Source: Stagnimonas sp.
GTDB lineage: Bacteria > Pseudomonadota > Gammaproteobacteria > Nevskiales > Nevskiaceae
Direction: 5' to 3'
Assembly (NCBI GenBank): GCA_030696045.1
Contig: JAUYNO010000068.1
Location: forward strand, 1 to 41,032
DNA length: 41,032 nucleotides
Every line of letters begins with the position of its first letter. The first letter of the stretch is position 1. The translations under genes and the position numbers were made by a program. Positions 1 to 8,486 of the stretch are shown here, in pieces. The notes under the pieces were generated by a model. It saw only the letters and a list, made by a program, of their open reading frames with translations. It did no database searches and had not been told where the DNA came from.

Positions 1-395
1 TCAGCAGCCGCTGGAGCGCGGCCATGCAGAAGTGGCAGGCGCGCGCGGCGCCGCTCCAGGGCGTCGCGGTCATCAGCGGACACCGGAGCTGGTCCTACCT
101 CTACCGCTGGCTGGGCATGCAGGAGCTGGCGACCCTGGAGCCCAAGCCCGGCATCCCGCCCAGCGCCGCGCATCTGCAGGAGGTGCTGGCGGGCCTGAAG
201 ACGCGGCCGGCCAGGATGGTGATCTTCGCCGCCTACCAGGACCGCCGGCCCGCCGAGTGGATGGCCGAGCACGCCGGCATTCCGGCGGTCGAACTGCCGT
301 TCTCGGTCGGCGGCGCCAGCGGTGCGGAGGACCTGTTCGGTCTGTTCGAGGTGACGATTGATCGTCTGCTGAAAGCGGCCGGCGCGGCGCCATGA
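1..395 (+). CDS. Metal ABC transporter substrate-binding protein, C-terminal part (5' end outside window)
   Basis: The frame is open from base 3 and ends at 395, so only the last 130 or so residues are present; the ATG at 24 is internal. The visible part has the ISGHRSWSYLYRWLGM segment, which resembles the region of ZnuA/TroA-type (cluster A-I) binding proteins that carries a metal-ligand histidine, followed by the C-terminal lobe ending ...IDRLLKAAGAAP. The family binds Zn2+ or Mn2+ in the periplasm and delivers it to an inner-membrane permease. The stop overlaps the start of the permease gene (ATGA at 392-395), so the two are translationally coupled. The ATPase gene is not downstream and presumably lies upstream of the window. 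The metal cannot be told from this fragment. Confidence 0.85.
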   Translation, partial: SSRWSAAMQKWQARAAPLQGVAVISGHRSWSYLYRWLGMQELATLEPKPGIPPSAAHLQEVLAGLKTRPARMVIFAAYQDRRPAEWMAEHAGIPAVELPFSVGGASGAEDLFGLFEVTIDRLLKAAGAAP

Positions 396-1162
396 GCCTG
401 GCCGATTTCGCCTTCGACTGGTCCCTGCTGGGCCCGCCCTTGCTGGCGGGCCTGCTGGTGGTCTCGACCCATGTGCTGCTCGGCCGCAAGGTGCTGGAGC
501 GCGGCATCATCTTCATCGACCTCACCATCGCCCAGGTCGCGGCGCTGGGCGTGATCGCGGTGGGTGCGCTGGGCTGGGCGCCGGAGGAGGGCAGCGACTG
601 GCGCACCCAGCTCGCCGCCGGCATCGCCGCGCTGCTGGCGGCGGCCCTGCTGACCTGGACCGAGCGCCATTTCCGCCGCGTGCAGGAAGCCCTGATCGGC
701 AGCCTCTACGTGCTCACCGCCAGCGTCGGCATCCTGGTGCTGGCCGGCAATCCGCACGGTGCCGAGCACATGCAGGAGCTGCTCACCGGGCAGATTTTGT
801 GGGTCGGTTACAGCGCGCTGGTTCCGGTCGCGGCGCTGTATGCCGCCATCCTCGCAGCATGGTTCCTCTGGGCCCGCTCGCGGCCGGCGCTGTTCTACTT
901 CCTGTTCGCGATCATCGTCACGGCCTCGGTGCAGTTGGTCGGCGTTTACCTGGTGTTCGCCTCACTGATCCTGCCGGCGCTGGCGAGTTTTGGCTTGGGC
1001 GAGAAGCGTGGACTGATGGTCGGCTACGGCGTCGGTGCCGCCGGCTATTTCCTGGGCCTGTGGCTATCGGTGCCCTTCGATCTGCCGGCTGGCCCGTTCA
1101 TTGTGGTGATGCTGGCGAGCCTGGCACTGATCGCAGCGGCGGGGCGGCGGTTGCTGCGCTGA
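392..1162 (+). CDS. Metal ABC transporter permease (ZnuB/TroC-type)
   Basis: This 256-residue, very hydrophobic protein has about eight membrane segments and the pattern of the ABC-3 permease family for Zn2+/Mn2+ import, such as the GRKVLERGIIFIDLTIAQVAALG segment (residues about 31-53) and the later QLVGVYLVFASLILPAL segment (about 182-198). It would form the inner-membrane channel for the binding protein encoded just upstream. Its ATG overlaps that gene's stop (ATGA), typical of one operon. It ends 197 bases before the next gene. That gap has no clear terminator but carries the strong ribosome binding site of the next gene. Assignment to the family is firm; the metal is inferred. Confidence 0.9.
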   Translation: MSLADFAFDWSLLGPPLLAGLLVVSTHVLLGRKVLERGIIFIDLTIAQVAALGVIAVGALGWAPEEGSDWRTQLAAGIAALLAAALLTWTERHFRRVQEALIGSLYVLTASVGILVLAGNPHGAEHMQELLTGQILWVGYSALVPVAALYAAILAAWFLWARSRPALFYFLFAIIVTASVQLVGVYLVFASLILPALASFGLGEKRGLMVGYGVGAAGYFLGLWLSVPFDLPAGPFIVVMLASLALIAAAGRRLLR

Positions 1163-1359
1163 GAGCACCTAAGTCCGCTGTGCATGGGTGAGGTTCGACC
1201 CCCACGGCGGCATCACGCCGCTGGCAATCCGGAGCCGCACCGACCGCCGAACGGCACTTTCTCGACCCCGGAACCCGGGCGTAAAGTCGCCGGGCGTGAC
1301 GAGGCCGGGGGGCGTCGGCGTTCACCCGGAAAGGGCGGTCCGGTCGAAGGGGAGCAGCT

Positions 1360-4300
1360 ATGGCAAGCAAGGTCGGCAAGAAGACGGCGGCGCGCGCTGG
1401 TTCTGGTTCCAAGGTGAAGGCGGCGAAGAGCCGGGCGAAACCGGCACCCACGAAAGCCGCTGCGAAGTCGGCCGCCAAGCAACGCGCTGGCGCGGCGATG
1501 ACGACCGAGCGGGCGACGGCCAGCCCCGCAGTCGGCGCGCAGCCCGCGGTCGGACGCCGCTCGGCGGACCGGGCCGCGCGGCCACCGCGCGGCGACGTCG
1601 ACAGCCTGCTGCGGCTGGCACTGGTCAAGGATCTGAACAGCGCCGAAGGCAAGGCCGCCCTCAAAGCCGCCCAGGCCGCGGCCCTGCGCAATGCGCGTGC
1701 CTTGCGCGGGCAATCGACGCGCCTCGGGCTGAGTCGCGGCGAAACGGCAAGCCTGCAACGCAACTCCGACGAAGCGCTGTTCCGCGCCGTGCTGGCGCGC
1801 GAGCTGCCGAACATCGCCGGCAAGCTGCGCGCACTCAAGGCGCTGCCGCCGCCGAAGGCCGCACCGGCGTTGCCACTGCTGCCGCTGCCCGGCGTCCCTG
1901 GCACGCCCACCAACCCCACGGCCGCACCGCTGCCGCTGTCGGCGCGGGTGGACTGGACGCCCGCCGACGCGCTCGCCACCAGCTTCAAGGTGCTCACCCG
2001 CATCGGCGGCAACACCGTGGCCACCACCACCGTGGCCGGCACGCCGCCGCACACCGCGCTCATCACCGGCCTCACGCCCGGCACCAGCTACACCTTCCGC
2101 GTGCGCGCCGCGAACCTCGCCGGCCTGTCGGCCGAATCGGTCGATTCCAACAGTGTCACGCCCACCGGCCTGCCGGTGCCCACGCCCGGCGTGCCGCTCG
2201 ACCTGTCGCTGCCGCTGTTCTCCAGCGCCCCGGCGCTGCTGATGGACCCACTCGCCGAGGCCGCCCGCAACTTCGCCGCCGGTGCCGCCAACACCGCCAG
2301 CACCTGGCGCTACGAGCACCTGAAGGCACAGGCGCTGATCGCCGCCCGCGAGTCGCTGGCCTTCGACGCCCAGATTGCGCGGCTGATGCAGCTCGCCACC
2401 ACCAAGCTGGGTGCGGCCGAAGGCATCCTCAACGACACCTTGCTCGCCGCAGCGGGCTACCTGAAGAACACCGCGGACCTCGTCGGCCAGGCCGCCACCG
2501 CGCCCGCCATAGACGACGTGCTGAAAGAGCTCGGCGACACTGCCGCGCAGTCGCTGGTGCTGCCGCTGTTCCTCGCCTGGCTGGTGGAAAAAGGCCCGCT
2601 CAACTTCTGGATTGGCCTGTTCGAGGCGATGCTCTGCGACCTCGCCGCGGTCGTGCCGATCTTCGGCTCGGCGACCACCTTCGGCCGCACCGGCAGCTAC
2701 CTCGGTCGCGCCTTCGACAGCGACCTCGACGGCCTGCGCTCGACGCTGGTGAGCGCGGTGGAAGACATCCGCTCGCGCCTCGATGCCGAGGTGGAGGCGA
2801 TGGTCGCGCCGCTGCGCTCGGCAGTGGCGGCGGTGACCTCGGGCACCAGCCAGGCGATGGCCGACGTGTTCGAGGGCTTCGACCTGCCGCTCACGCAGAG
2901 TGTGTCGGCCACGCCCGGCGCGCCCGACGTCGCCAACGTCGACCCCTTCCGCGGCCTCTACGAGCGGCTCAACGCCCAGGTCGATGCGCTCGCAGCGACC
3001 ATCAAGGCCAACATCAACACGGCCCTGAACAAGGTGCTCGATGCCACCGACAACGGCCTGCTGCGCAAACTCATCATCGGCTTCATCTGCATCCCGCTGC
3101 TCGCCATCCTCATCATCTCGCTGGCCGGCGGGCCGTTCAGTGCCGCGCTGCTGGCGGCGGTGGTGCTGGTGGCGGCAGAGGAGCTGATCCGCCTGCTGGT
3201 GCGCTGGCTCACCGGGCCGCTGCTCAACAAGGTCACCGAGTTGAAGAACAAGCTGATGGAGCAGATCGGCCGGCTGCAAAGCTTCTTCGCGCTGCAATCG
3301 CAACTGGTGCGCAACTCCAGCCCGGAAGACATCCTGGAGATGGTCGCCAGCGAGCTGCGCAACCTGCGCGACTTCCTGCCGCAGACCTTCCTCGACGAAT
3401 CGGCCGCGCTGCTCGCCGAAGCACGCTCCGTGATCGTCAACGCCGCGAACCAGCTCGGGCTGGCCGCCGAGCAGGCGCTGGGCCGCGAGAACGCCACCGC
3501 CTTCGAGGTGCTGAAGGCCGGCTACCTCGGCGGCGTGTCGCCCGCACCGGCCCCCGGCGGCGCGCACCCCGAATGGCTGGCGGGCTCGGCGCTGCTGCGC
3601 GACCTCAACCGGCTCGAGCAGCAGCGCACCGGCCTGCTCGACGGCAAGGAGCTGGAGTTCACCCACCGCATCTCGCTCAGCCGGCTGCTCGGCGGCGCCA
3701 CCGAGTTCACCGCCTTCCGCCTCGCCCGCGAAGCGGTGGTGGAGCTCACCCAGCTCGACCTCATCGACCGCAGCTTCCCCGGCGTCTACCGCGCACTCAT
3801 CAAGGACGTGCGCGTGCACGGCGTGTTCGCGGGCCTGGGCGTGGGCGGCGCGCCACTGCTCGGCAGCGTGCCGGTCACACTCACGCACCTGGGCGAGTCG
3901 CGCACGCGCATCCGCCTGCGCAGCAACCCCGGCGCGCCGCCGCTGGCGCTGCCCGTGGGGCTGGCACTCACTGCCGAAGCCTGGGCGGCGCTCATCACTG
4001 GCGAGCTGCTCACCCGCGAAGTAGCCGCCGCGCTCGACACCGTGCCCACAGCCGACATCGAGGAGCTGCAGGCCGCGTTCTTCCTGCTGCTGTTGCTGCT
4101 GCTCATCCTCGGCGTCACCGATGCCGTCACCGCTGCCATCGAGGCGCTGGCCGCCCCCTACCGCCAGGCCTGCCTCGAACAGGTGCCCGCCGCCGTCGGC
4201 CGGCTGGCCGCTGCCAATGCCTTCGGCGTGGTGCCCACCGCCGCGCTGGAAGCCGGTGCCAGCACGTTGCTGGAGCGCATCAAGTTCGGACCGCTGCTCG

Positions 4301-5682
4301 GCTTCACCGCCACCGGAGTGGATATCGCCGGCATGGCCGCGCAGATCGCCGCCATCCTGCGCGACGGCATCTTCGGCCTGCCGGTGCTCTCGACCGCGGC
4401 GCGCGTGCGGCCCGGCTTTCCACCCTTCGACCTGCGCGTGCTGCTGGTTCGCGGCCTGCGCGCCATCGCCATCGACGCCTGGCAGGAGGGCACGGCCGCC
4501 TTCCGCCAGCGCATCGCCCGCTGGGGCGACGCCACGCTGGAGGAGGACACCGACCCGCAGGTGCGCGCGCTCGGCTTCGCCACCCTGGTGCGGCGCGAGG
4601 CCCCCGAAAGCACGGTGTTCAACCTGCTGCCCGGTGATGGCCTCACCGCGCCGCTGCGCGCCGACCCCGGCCTCGGCCCCAGCGACGGCCCGCCGCTGCA
4701 CGCGCCCAGCACCCTGCAATACCGGCCGCTGGAAAACCGCGGCCTCGCGGGCGCGATCCAGCTGCGCATGGAAGGGCTGGGCGACGACCTGCTGCCGCAG
4801 CTTTCCGACACCCTCAGCGACCTCGTACTGCAAGTGACCGTGCGCGGCTGCTACGACGAAAGCCTGGCCCGTACCGTGCGCGCCAGCCGCCGCCAGACCG
4901 CCGCCGCACTCGGCATGGTGGCCGGTGCCACGGGATTGAGCCTCGCGCAGCCGGGCGCGCTGCCGCGCGTGGATGCGGGCGTGAGCGAGCTGCGCACCGT
5001 GCACTACAGCCTGCGCGCGCACCGCGACAAGACCCTGCAGATCTGGAACATCGCCATCGCCGCCCAGCCAGCGCTCGCCTCGCTGCTCGGCCCGCTCGCG
5101 GCCGGCAAGACCGCACTCGGCCGCGACCAGCCCTTCCAGCCGCTCGAAGCCCTGGGCAGCTTCACGCTCGAACTCGGCAATGCGCCGCTCGCCAGCACTG
5201 GCCCCGGCCTGCGCGGCCTGGTGCAGCGCCTGCGCATCGGCCCCGGCGATCTCGGCTTCGATGCCGGCGTGCTCGGCGCCGGCCGCAACCTGCTGGCCGA
5301 AGCCCGCCTGGTGGCGCTGGGCGTGGCGGTGATCCCCATGCCGGGTGCCGTGCGCGGCGAAGCCGACCCCGACACCGTGGATGCCCTCAACCTGCGCCTC
5401 GCCGCCACCGCGCCGCTTGATCGGCTGCTGCCCGGCTTTGCCGGCGGCGGCAGCCTGCCATTGCCGCAGCGACTGAAAATGACGCCTATCGCCAGCCCGC
5501 CCAACGCGCCGCTGCTCAGCGAACTGTTCGGCGCCGGCACCACGCTGCCCGGCCTGGTGCTGACCCTGCCGCCTGCCGAGCAACTGAGCGACGCCACCAA
5601 CGGGCTCTACGACGTGATCTTCTCGCTAAGTTACCGGGTGCCACTGCGGCAGGCCGGGTCGCGCATCGGCGCACTGATGTAA
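1360..5682 (+). CDS. Large protein of unknown function with FN3 domain and TcA-like C-terminal motifs
   Basis: The gene encodes 1440 residues. The ATG is preceded by a strong AGGGGAG (1348-1354). There is no signal peptide: residues 1-60 are Lys/Ala-rich, like a histone H1 tail. A fibronectin type III domain spans about residues 190-275 (ending in TPGTSYTFRVRAANLAG). A long helical region follows, with hydrophobic segments at about 568-607 and 907-920 that could span a membrane. The C-terminal third is beta-rich. It contains LENRGLAGAIQL ... LSDTLSDLVLQVTVRG (about 1125-1162), then a second similar ending, LYDVIFSLSYRVPLR (about 1420-1434). The first of these recalls the conserved GAIS.W.L ... 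ISDVILHIRYTAR pattern near the end of TcA insecticidal-complex proteins, but the likeness is faint and no TcB/TcC gene is nearby. Function is unknown. A REP-like hairpin follows the stop. Confidence 0.75.
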   Translation: MASKVGKKTAARAGSGSKVKAAKSRAKPAPTKAAAKSAAKQRAGAAMTTERATASPAVGAQPAVGRRSADRAARPPRGDVDSLLRLALVKDLNSAEGKAALKAAQAAALRNARALRGQSTRLGLSRGETASLQRNSDEALFRAVLARELPNIAGKLRALKALPPPKAAPALPLLPLPGVPGTPTNPTAAPLPLSARVDWTPADALATSFKVLTRIGGNTVATTTVAGTPPHTALITGLTPGTSYTFRVRAANLAGLSAESVDSNSVTPTGLPVPTPGVPLDLSLPLFSSAPALLMDPLAEAARNFAAGAANTASTWRYEHLKAQALIAARESLAFDAQIARLMQLATTKLGAAEGILNDTLLAAAGYLKNTADLVGQAATAPAIDDVLKELGDTAAQSLVLPLFLAWLVEKGPLNFWIGLFEAMLCDLAAVVPIFGSATTFGRTGSYLGRAFDSDLDGLRSTLVSAVEDIRSRLDAEVEAMVAPLRSAVAAVTSGTSQAMADVFEGFDLPLTQSVSATPGAPDVANVDPFRGLYERLNAQVDALAATIKANINTALNKVLDATDNGLLRKLIIGFICIPLLAILIISLAGGPFSAALLAAVVLVAAEELIRLLVRWLTGPLLNKVTELKNKLMEQIGRLQSFFALQSQLVRNSSPEDILEMVASELRNLRDFLPQTFLDESAALLAEARSVIVNAANQLGLAAEQALGRENATAFEVLKAGYLGGVSPAPAPGGAHPEWLAGSALLRDLNRLEQQRTGLLDGKELEFTHRISLSRLLGGATEFTAFRLAREAVVELTQLDLIDRSFPGVYRALIKDVRVHGVFAGLGVGGAPLLGSVPVTLTHLGESRTRIRLRSNPGAPPLALPVGLALTAEAWAALITGELLTREVAAALDTVPTADIEELQAAFFLLLLLLLILGVTDAVTAAIEALAAPYRQACLEQVPAAVGRLAAANAFGVVPTAALEAGASTLLERIKFGPLLGFTATGVDIAGMAAQIAAILRDGIFGLPVLSTAARVRPGFPPFDLRVLLVRGLRAIAIDAWQEGTAAFRQRIARWGDATLEEDTDPQVRALGFATLVRREAPESTVFNLLPGDGLTAPLRADPGLGPSDGPPLHAPSTLQYRPLENRGLAGAIQLRMEGLGDDLLPQLSDTLSDLVLQVTVRGCYDESLARTVRASRRQTAAALGMVAGATGLSLAQPGALPRVDAGVSELRTVHYSLRAHRDKTLQIWNIAIAAQPALASLLGPLAAGKTALGRDQPFQPLEALGSFTLELGNAPLASTGPGLRGLVQRLRIGPGDLGFDAGVLGAGRNLLAEARLVALGVAVIPMPGAVRGEADPDTVDALNLRLAATAPLDRLLPGFAGGGSLPLPQRLKMTPIASPPNAPLLSELFGAGTTLPGLVLTLPPAEQLSDATNGLYDVIFSLSYRVPLRQAGSRIGALM

Positions 5683-5696
5683 CCCGAAACGCCAAT

Positions 5697-5762
5697 CTGT
5701 AGGAGGGACGTAAGCCCCGATTTGGTTCGCGGTGCCAAAGCCCATCGGGGCTTGCGCCGCCT
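5697..5762. repeat. REP-like intergenic palindrome (TGTAGGAG type)
   Basis: A CTGTAGGAGGG start is followed by the inverted arms AAGCCCCGAT (5712-5721) and ATCGGGGCTT (5744-5753) with a 22-base loop. A second element with the same CTGTAGGAG opening lies at 23592-23634. Small palindromes opening this way are common between genes in Xanthomonadales and relatives. It may also end transcription of the preceding gene, though there is no T run. Confidence 0.6.
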
Positions 5763-5858
5763 TCAGCAGCCGCTGGAGCGCGGCCATGCAGAAGTGGCAG
5801 GCGCGTGCGACGCCGCTCAAGGGAGTCGCGGTCATCAGCGGCCATCGGAGCTGGTCCG
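5763..5858 (+). pseudogene. Fragment duplicating the metal-binding-protein gene
   Basis: Bases 5763-5858 match window bases 1-96 with six differences (about 94% identity). Similarity stops abruptly after the codons for RSWS, and the following sequence is unrelated. Four of the six changes are silent third-position changes; the other two give A to T and Q to K. Such a pattern suggests the copy diverged while still coding, so it is better explained as the remnant of a paralogous or foreign allele than as a fresh local duplication. Bases 5859-5994 between it and the next gene show a drop in G+C and no recognisable feature. Confidence 0.75.
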
Positions 5859-5994
5859 ACGACGGAGGACGCAGATGCTGGGGTGCCGATCAAGGACTTG
5901 TGCCGGCGGCATGGGTGGTGGCTTGCAGCCCAAAGCAGACCATTACTGAGTCTTCTAAATCCGCCAATCAATGCTGCATAACGACCATGCACAA

Positions 5995-7617
5995 TTACAT
6001 GCGCTGAGACAACCACGCCTTGCCGAGCCGCAGACTTAGAAATCTCAGAACTATTGGCGACGCGCGATGTGGGTATAGCAGGAGGATGAGTGCGACTAAA
6101 TCCGGTCTGTTGGCAATTAGGGCAGGGAGAGGTGGCTCTACATTGCTGTACGCTGACGCTAGCTCAGCATCCCATGTCGTTGTTAGATCAAGCACGCGCG
6201 TCAGGTTCTGTGCCGATTCGGCTCGATTCAGAGGGAACTGCCAAGCCAGTTCAACATTGACTTGGTGGTGAGTCAGTCTCGTAAGTGCTGGCCAAGCATT
6301 TTTTGCTGACACTTTGAGGTTCTGACGCACTAGCTCTTCGAAAAATGGGTACGCAATAAAGCTCACGCCGTCGATTGTGTCGCCTCCAAACGGCTTCGAG
6401 TGCTGGGAACGGAGAACATCGATCTTCGCCCGCATTGTCTCTTCGTAATCAAAATATGGCGGGGGCAAAGCCGTGGAGCTGCCTTTGCGATTGTTCTGCA
6501 GGATGTAGCTCAGCAGTTCAACTCTGGTCGCCTCTGGTGTATTGCCGGGGCAAGTGTGATCAAGCATCCACAACCAAAGAAGGATGTGAGGAGCGGCCGA
6601 CTCACCCCAGAACTCCATTTCACCAGCAATTTTTGAAAGAGCAGATGTCGCCCGCGCGGAAGTCTGAGTATCAGAGTCAGAGCGTCCTCTATGCCACAGC
6701 GCTGAGAGTAGGCCTCTCAATATGGTGAGCCGTGCGCTGTAGACGAGTCCCTCTGCAAGAGAGTTTGGGATAGTCAAATGCCGAGCTGTAGCAACCTCGT
6801 CAGCGAGGTTTTTCAACGATTGGTCCAGCAGCTTCACACTGAGATTGAACGTCTCACGAATACTGGGACTGAGCGCTAGGCCGTATCTCTCGGCACAGGC
6901 CGATACCAAGCCGAAGTGCATGGTCCAGGCCTGACTTACAGCCCAGTGATTTTCTTCCTGCACGAATCGCTGTGCGCACAGCCCGACAAGCAGTCCGCTA
7001 CTGGCAACCCGACGCTGAAATTCAGCTTTGGAAGCTTGCATCGGCGTGTTGCCAAGACCGAGCATTTCAATGAGTAAGGGCTCTACCATCCTAATCGGGA
7101 AGGACGCCCGAGGGTCGGCAGTCAGTGTTTTTAGTAACCCAGACATATCAGACAATTCGGATGGCCACAGGTTGAAGGACATCCGTTTCGCCATGTCAAG
7201 CAGACTCCCCCGAGACCACACAGCCACAGGGTTCGCTTTGAGGGCTCCCGCGTTGTAGTCGTCCAGCGCTTTTTGAGCGGCTTCGTCCAGTTCGCCATTG
7301 ACTACCAAAACTGGTCGAGGGCACTTGGGCTCGATGCCCGGATACCGGACTACGAATGTGCTCAGCTCCATCAGTTGAGGGTAGATGTCCCGAAGCTCAT
7401 TGAGTGACATCGTCCCGCCGGGCTTGCCCTTAAGCTGAAACGCAATGAGGCTGCCGTCTGCTGCGTGAGCGATTACGTCCTTGCCGAACTCAATAGGGGT
7501 ATGGCGCGTGTTATGCAACAACGCATAACCCTCACCAATGAGCATCTGCAGGAATGGACCTTGATAGCTCTTCTCAGAGGCGTTATCCAACCAGTTTTCT
7601 AGCAGCCTCTCGATCAA
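5995..7617 (-). CDS. Putative PD-(D/E)XK (Mrr-like) nuclease-domain protein, candidate defence effector
   Basis: About 540 residues of unknown family. Near the N terminus is E43-F-G-K-D47-V-I-A ... F-Q61-L-K63-G-K (numbering from the start chosen here), the spacing and hydrophobic pattern of an Mrr-type D ... QxK nuclease core (compare G-x-D-x-I-A ... Q-C-K). The rest is mostly helical with no motif I recognise. The ORF can be extended to a TTG at 7641, but the TTG at 7617 has a better ribosome site (GGAGAG, 6-base spacer), so I chose it. Either start lies inside the end of the upstream gene, so the two are coupled. G+C is visibly lower than in flanking genes, suggesting horizontal transfer. 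A Mrr-like DNA-cutting role is inference from the motif. Confidence 0.7.
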   Translation of the reverse strand: MIERLLENWLDNASEKSYQGPFLQMLIGEGYALLHNTRHTPIEFGKDVIAHAADGSLIAFQLKGKPGGTMSLNELRDIYPQLMELSTFVVRYPGIEPKCPRPVLVVNGELDEAAQKALDDYNAGALKANPVAVWSRGSLLDMAKRMSFNLWPSELSDMSGLLKTLTADPRASFPIRMVEPLLIEMLGLGNTPMQASKAEFQRRVASSGLLVGLCAQRFVQEENHWAVSQAWTMHFGLVSACAERYGLALSPSIRETFNLSVKLLDQSLKNLADEVATARHLTIPNSLAEGLVYSARLTILRGLLSALWHRGRSDSDTQTSARATSALSKIAGEMEFWGESAAPHILLWLWMLDHTCPGNTPEATRVELLSYILQNNRKGSSTALPPPYFDYEETMRAKIDVLRSQHSKPFGGDTIDGVSFIAYPFFEELVRQNLKVSAKNAWPALTRLTHHQVNVELAWQFPLNRAESAQNLTRVLDLTTTWDAELASAYSNVEPPLPALIANRPDLVALILLLYPHRASPIVLRFLSLRLGKAWLSQRM

Positions 7618-8179
7618 GCCATTCTCTCCGCTTGAGTGCAATGAGTTCTTGGGATCTAAGCCGGAGTTCAGCGTCTGTCTCTAGCTTCTGCAGCGCTAGT
7701 GCCATTGCCGCACTTTGGCTGGGGCCAATATGGATACTTGGCAGACGTGGATGTCCGCTGGAATCGAAGTCAATCTGTAGCTTTCCGAAAGCTTCGAGCA
7801 GCTTGTCTGCTGTGACCAGTCCTCCCTCGGATTTTGTGACCTGCCCGGATTGCTCACACTGCTCAGACAAGGTTTTATAGAAGTGCGCCACGATTTGGTC
7901 AGCCATTTTTTGCGCGACTTCATCAAGGTAGCTCCAAATCTCCTGCACTCCAAGATTTGCAACCTCTGCGGCCGAGAAGTTCAGCTCTTCTGACGCCGAC
8001 ACTATCTCGACAGCTTCTGGTTTTTCGCGTTGTCGCTGAATCGCGTTCGCGCGCCCCTCGAACAATCGGTGTCGCGCCATTTGGCCGAACTCCCCGGATC
8101 TGCGCTGGGTCTCTCGACTCAGGTAGGCGCTGAAGAAATCGTCAAGGTCCTTCTTGAGAGTAGGAAAATCAGGGAGCAT
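7583..8179 (-). CDS. Unknown protein, first gene of the low-G+C pair
   Basis: The product is 198 residues, starts at ATG, and is predicted to be mostly helical, with charged coiled-coil-like stretches at residues about 5-60 and 160-198 (ending LIALKRREWLDREAARKLVG). It has no signal peptide, membrane segment or motif that I recognise. Its 3' end overlaps the start of the nuclease-like gene by 35 or 59 bases depending on which TTG is used there, so both are probably made together; a partner, regulator or immunity-like role is possible but unproven. Base composition is like that of its partner and unlike the flanking G+C-rich genes. No strong Shine-Dalgarno sequence precedes the ATG. Confidence 0.65.
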   Translation of the reverse strand: MLPDFPTLKKDLDDFFSAYLSRETQRRSGEFGQMARHRLFEGRANAIQRQREKPEAVEIVSASEELNFSAAEVANLGVQEIWSYLDEVAQKMADQIVAHFYKTLSEQCEQSGQVTKSEGGLVTADKLLEAFGKLQIDFDSSGHPRLPSIHIGPSQSAAMALALQKLETDAELRLRSQELIALKRREWLDREAARKLVG

Positions 8180-8486
8180 TTACCGTCCAGATTGGCCGTG
8201 ATGTGTCACGTCGCAGGATAAATGATCGCGTGCGCCCACTTTCGATCAACCGCTCCTGGCAGGATTCCGCCCATCCGGGGTCACGAGATTCGCGTCGCAG
8301 AGTGCACGCGGCGGAGCAGACAGGGCGCTCTCCCTGCTCGCATGAGGTTCCTGCTGGAAAATGCAAACGCCCCGAGCAGAAACGGGAGCCCCTTTAATAG
8401 CAAGGGAAAGCCCAAGCAAAAGCAAATGAAGCCGCCAGTCCAGCGCATGTAGAATGCCGGCCGGCCCAGTGCTGTGCAGGTCAATC
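8180..8486. other. Intergenic stretch between the low-G+C island and the DUF349 gene
   Basis: About 307 bases between divergent genes, with intermediate G+C. Short ORFs here show no coding character. A TAGAAT hexamer at 8450-8455 could be a -10 element for the downstream gene, but no convincing -35 element accompanies it. It presumably holds the promoters of both flanking units and the right edge of the transferred segment. Confidence 0.35.

Noticed and set aside
1213..5583. 1456-codon open frame on the minus strand opposite the large gene, and another long plus-strand frame at 1188-4637
   Set aside because: Both are made of Arg/Gln/Gly/His-rich low-complexity translation typical of G+C-rich antisense or shifted frames. 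The frame from 1360 has a strong ribosome site, an FN3 domain and plausible secondary structure.
5732..6007. 91-codon open frame across the transporter-gene fragment
   Set aside because: Only about 32 codons match the transporter protein and the remainder is unrelated sequence, so it is a remnant and not a functional gene.
8222..8452. Small plus-strand open frame (76 codons) between the island and the DUF349 gene
   Set aside because: It has no ribosome site, no motif and no recognisable coding bias.
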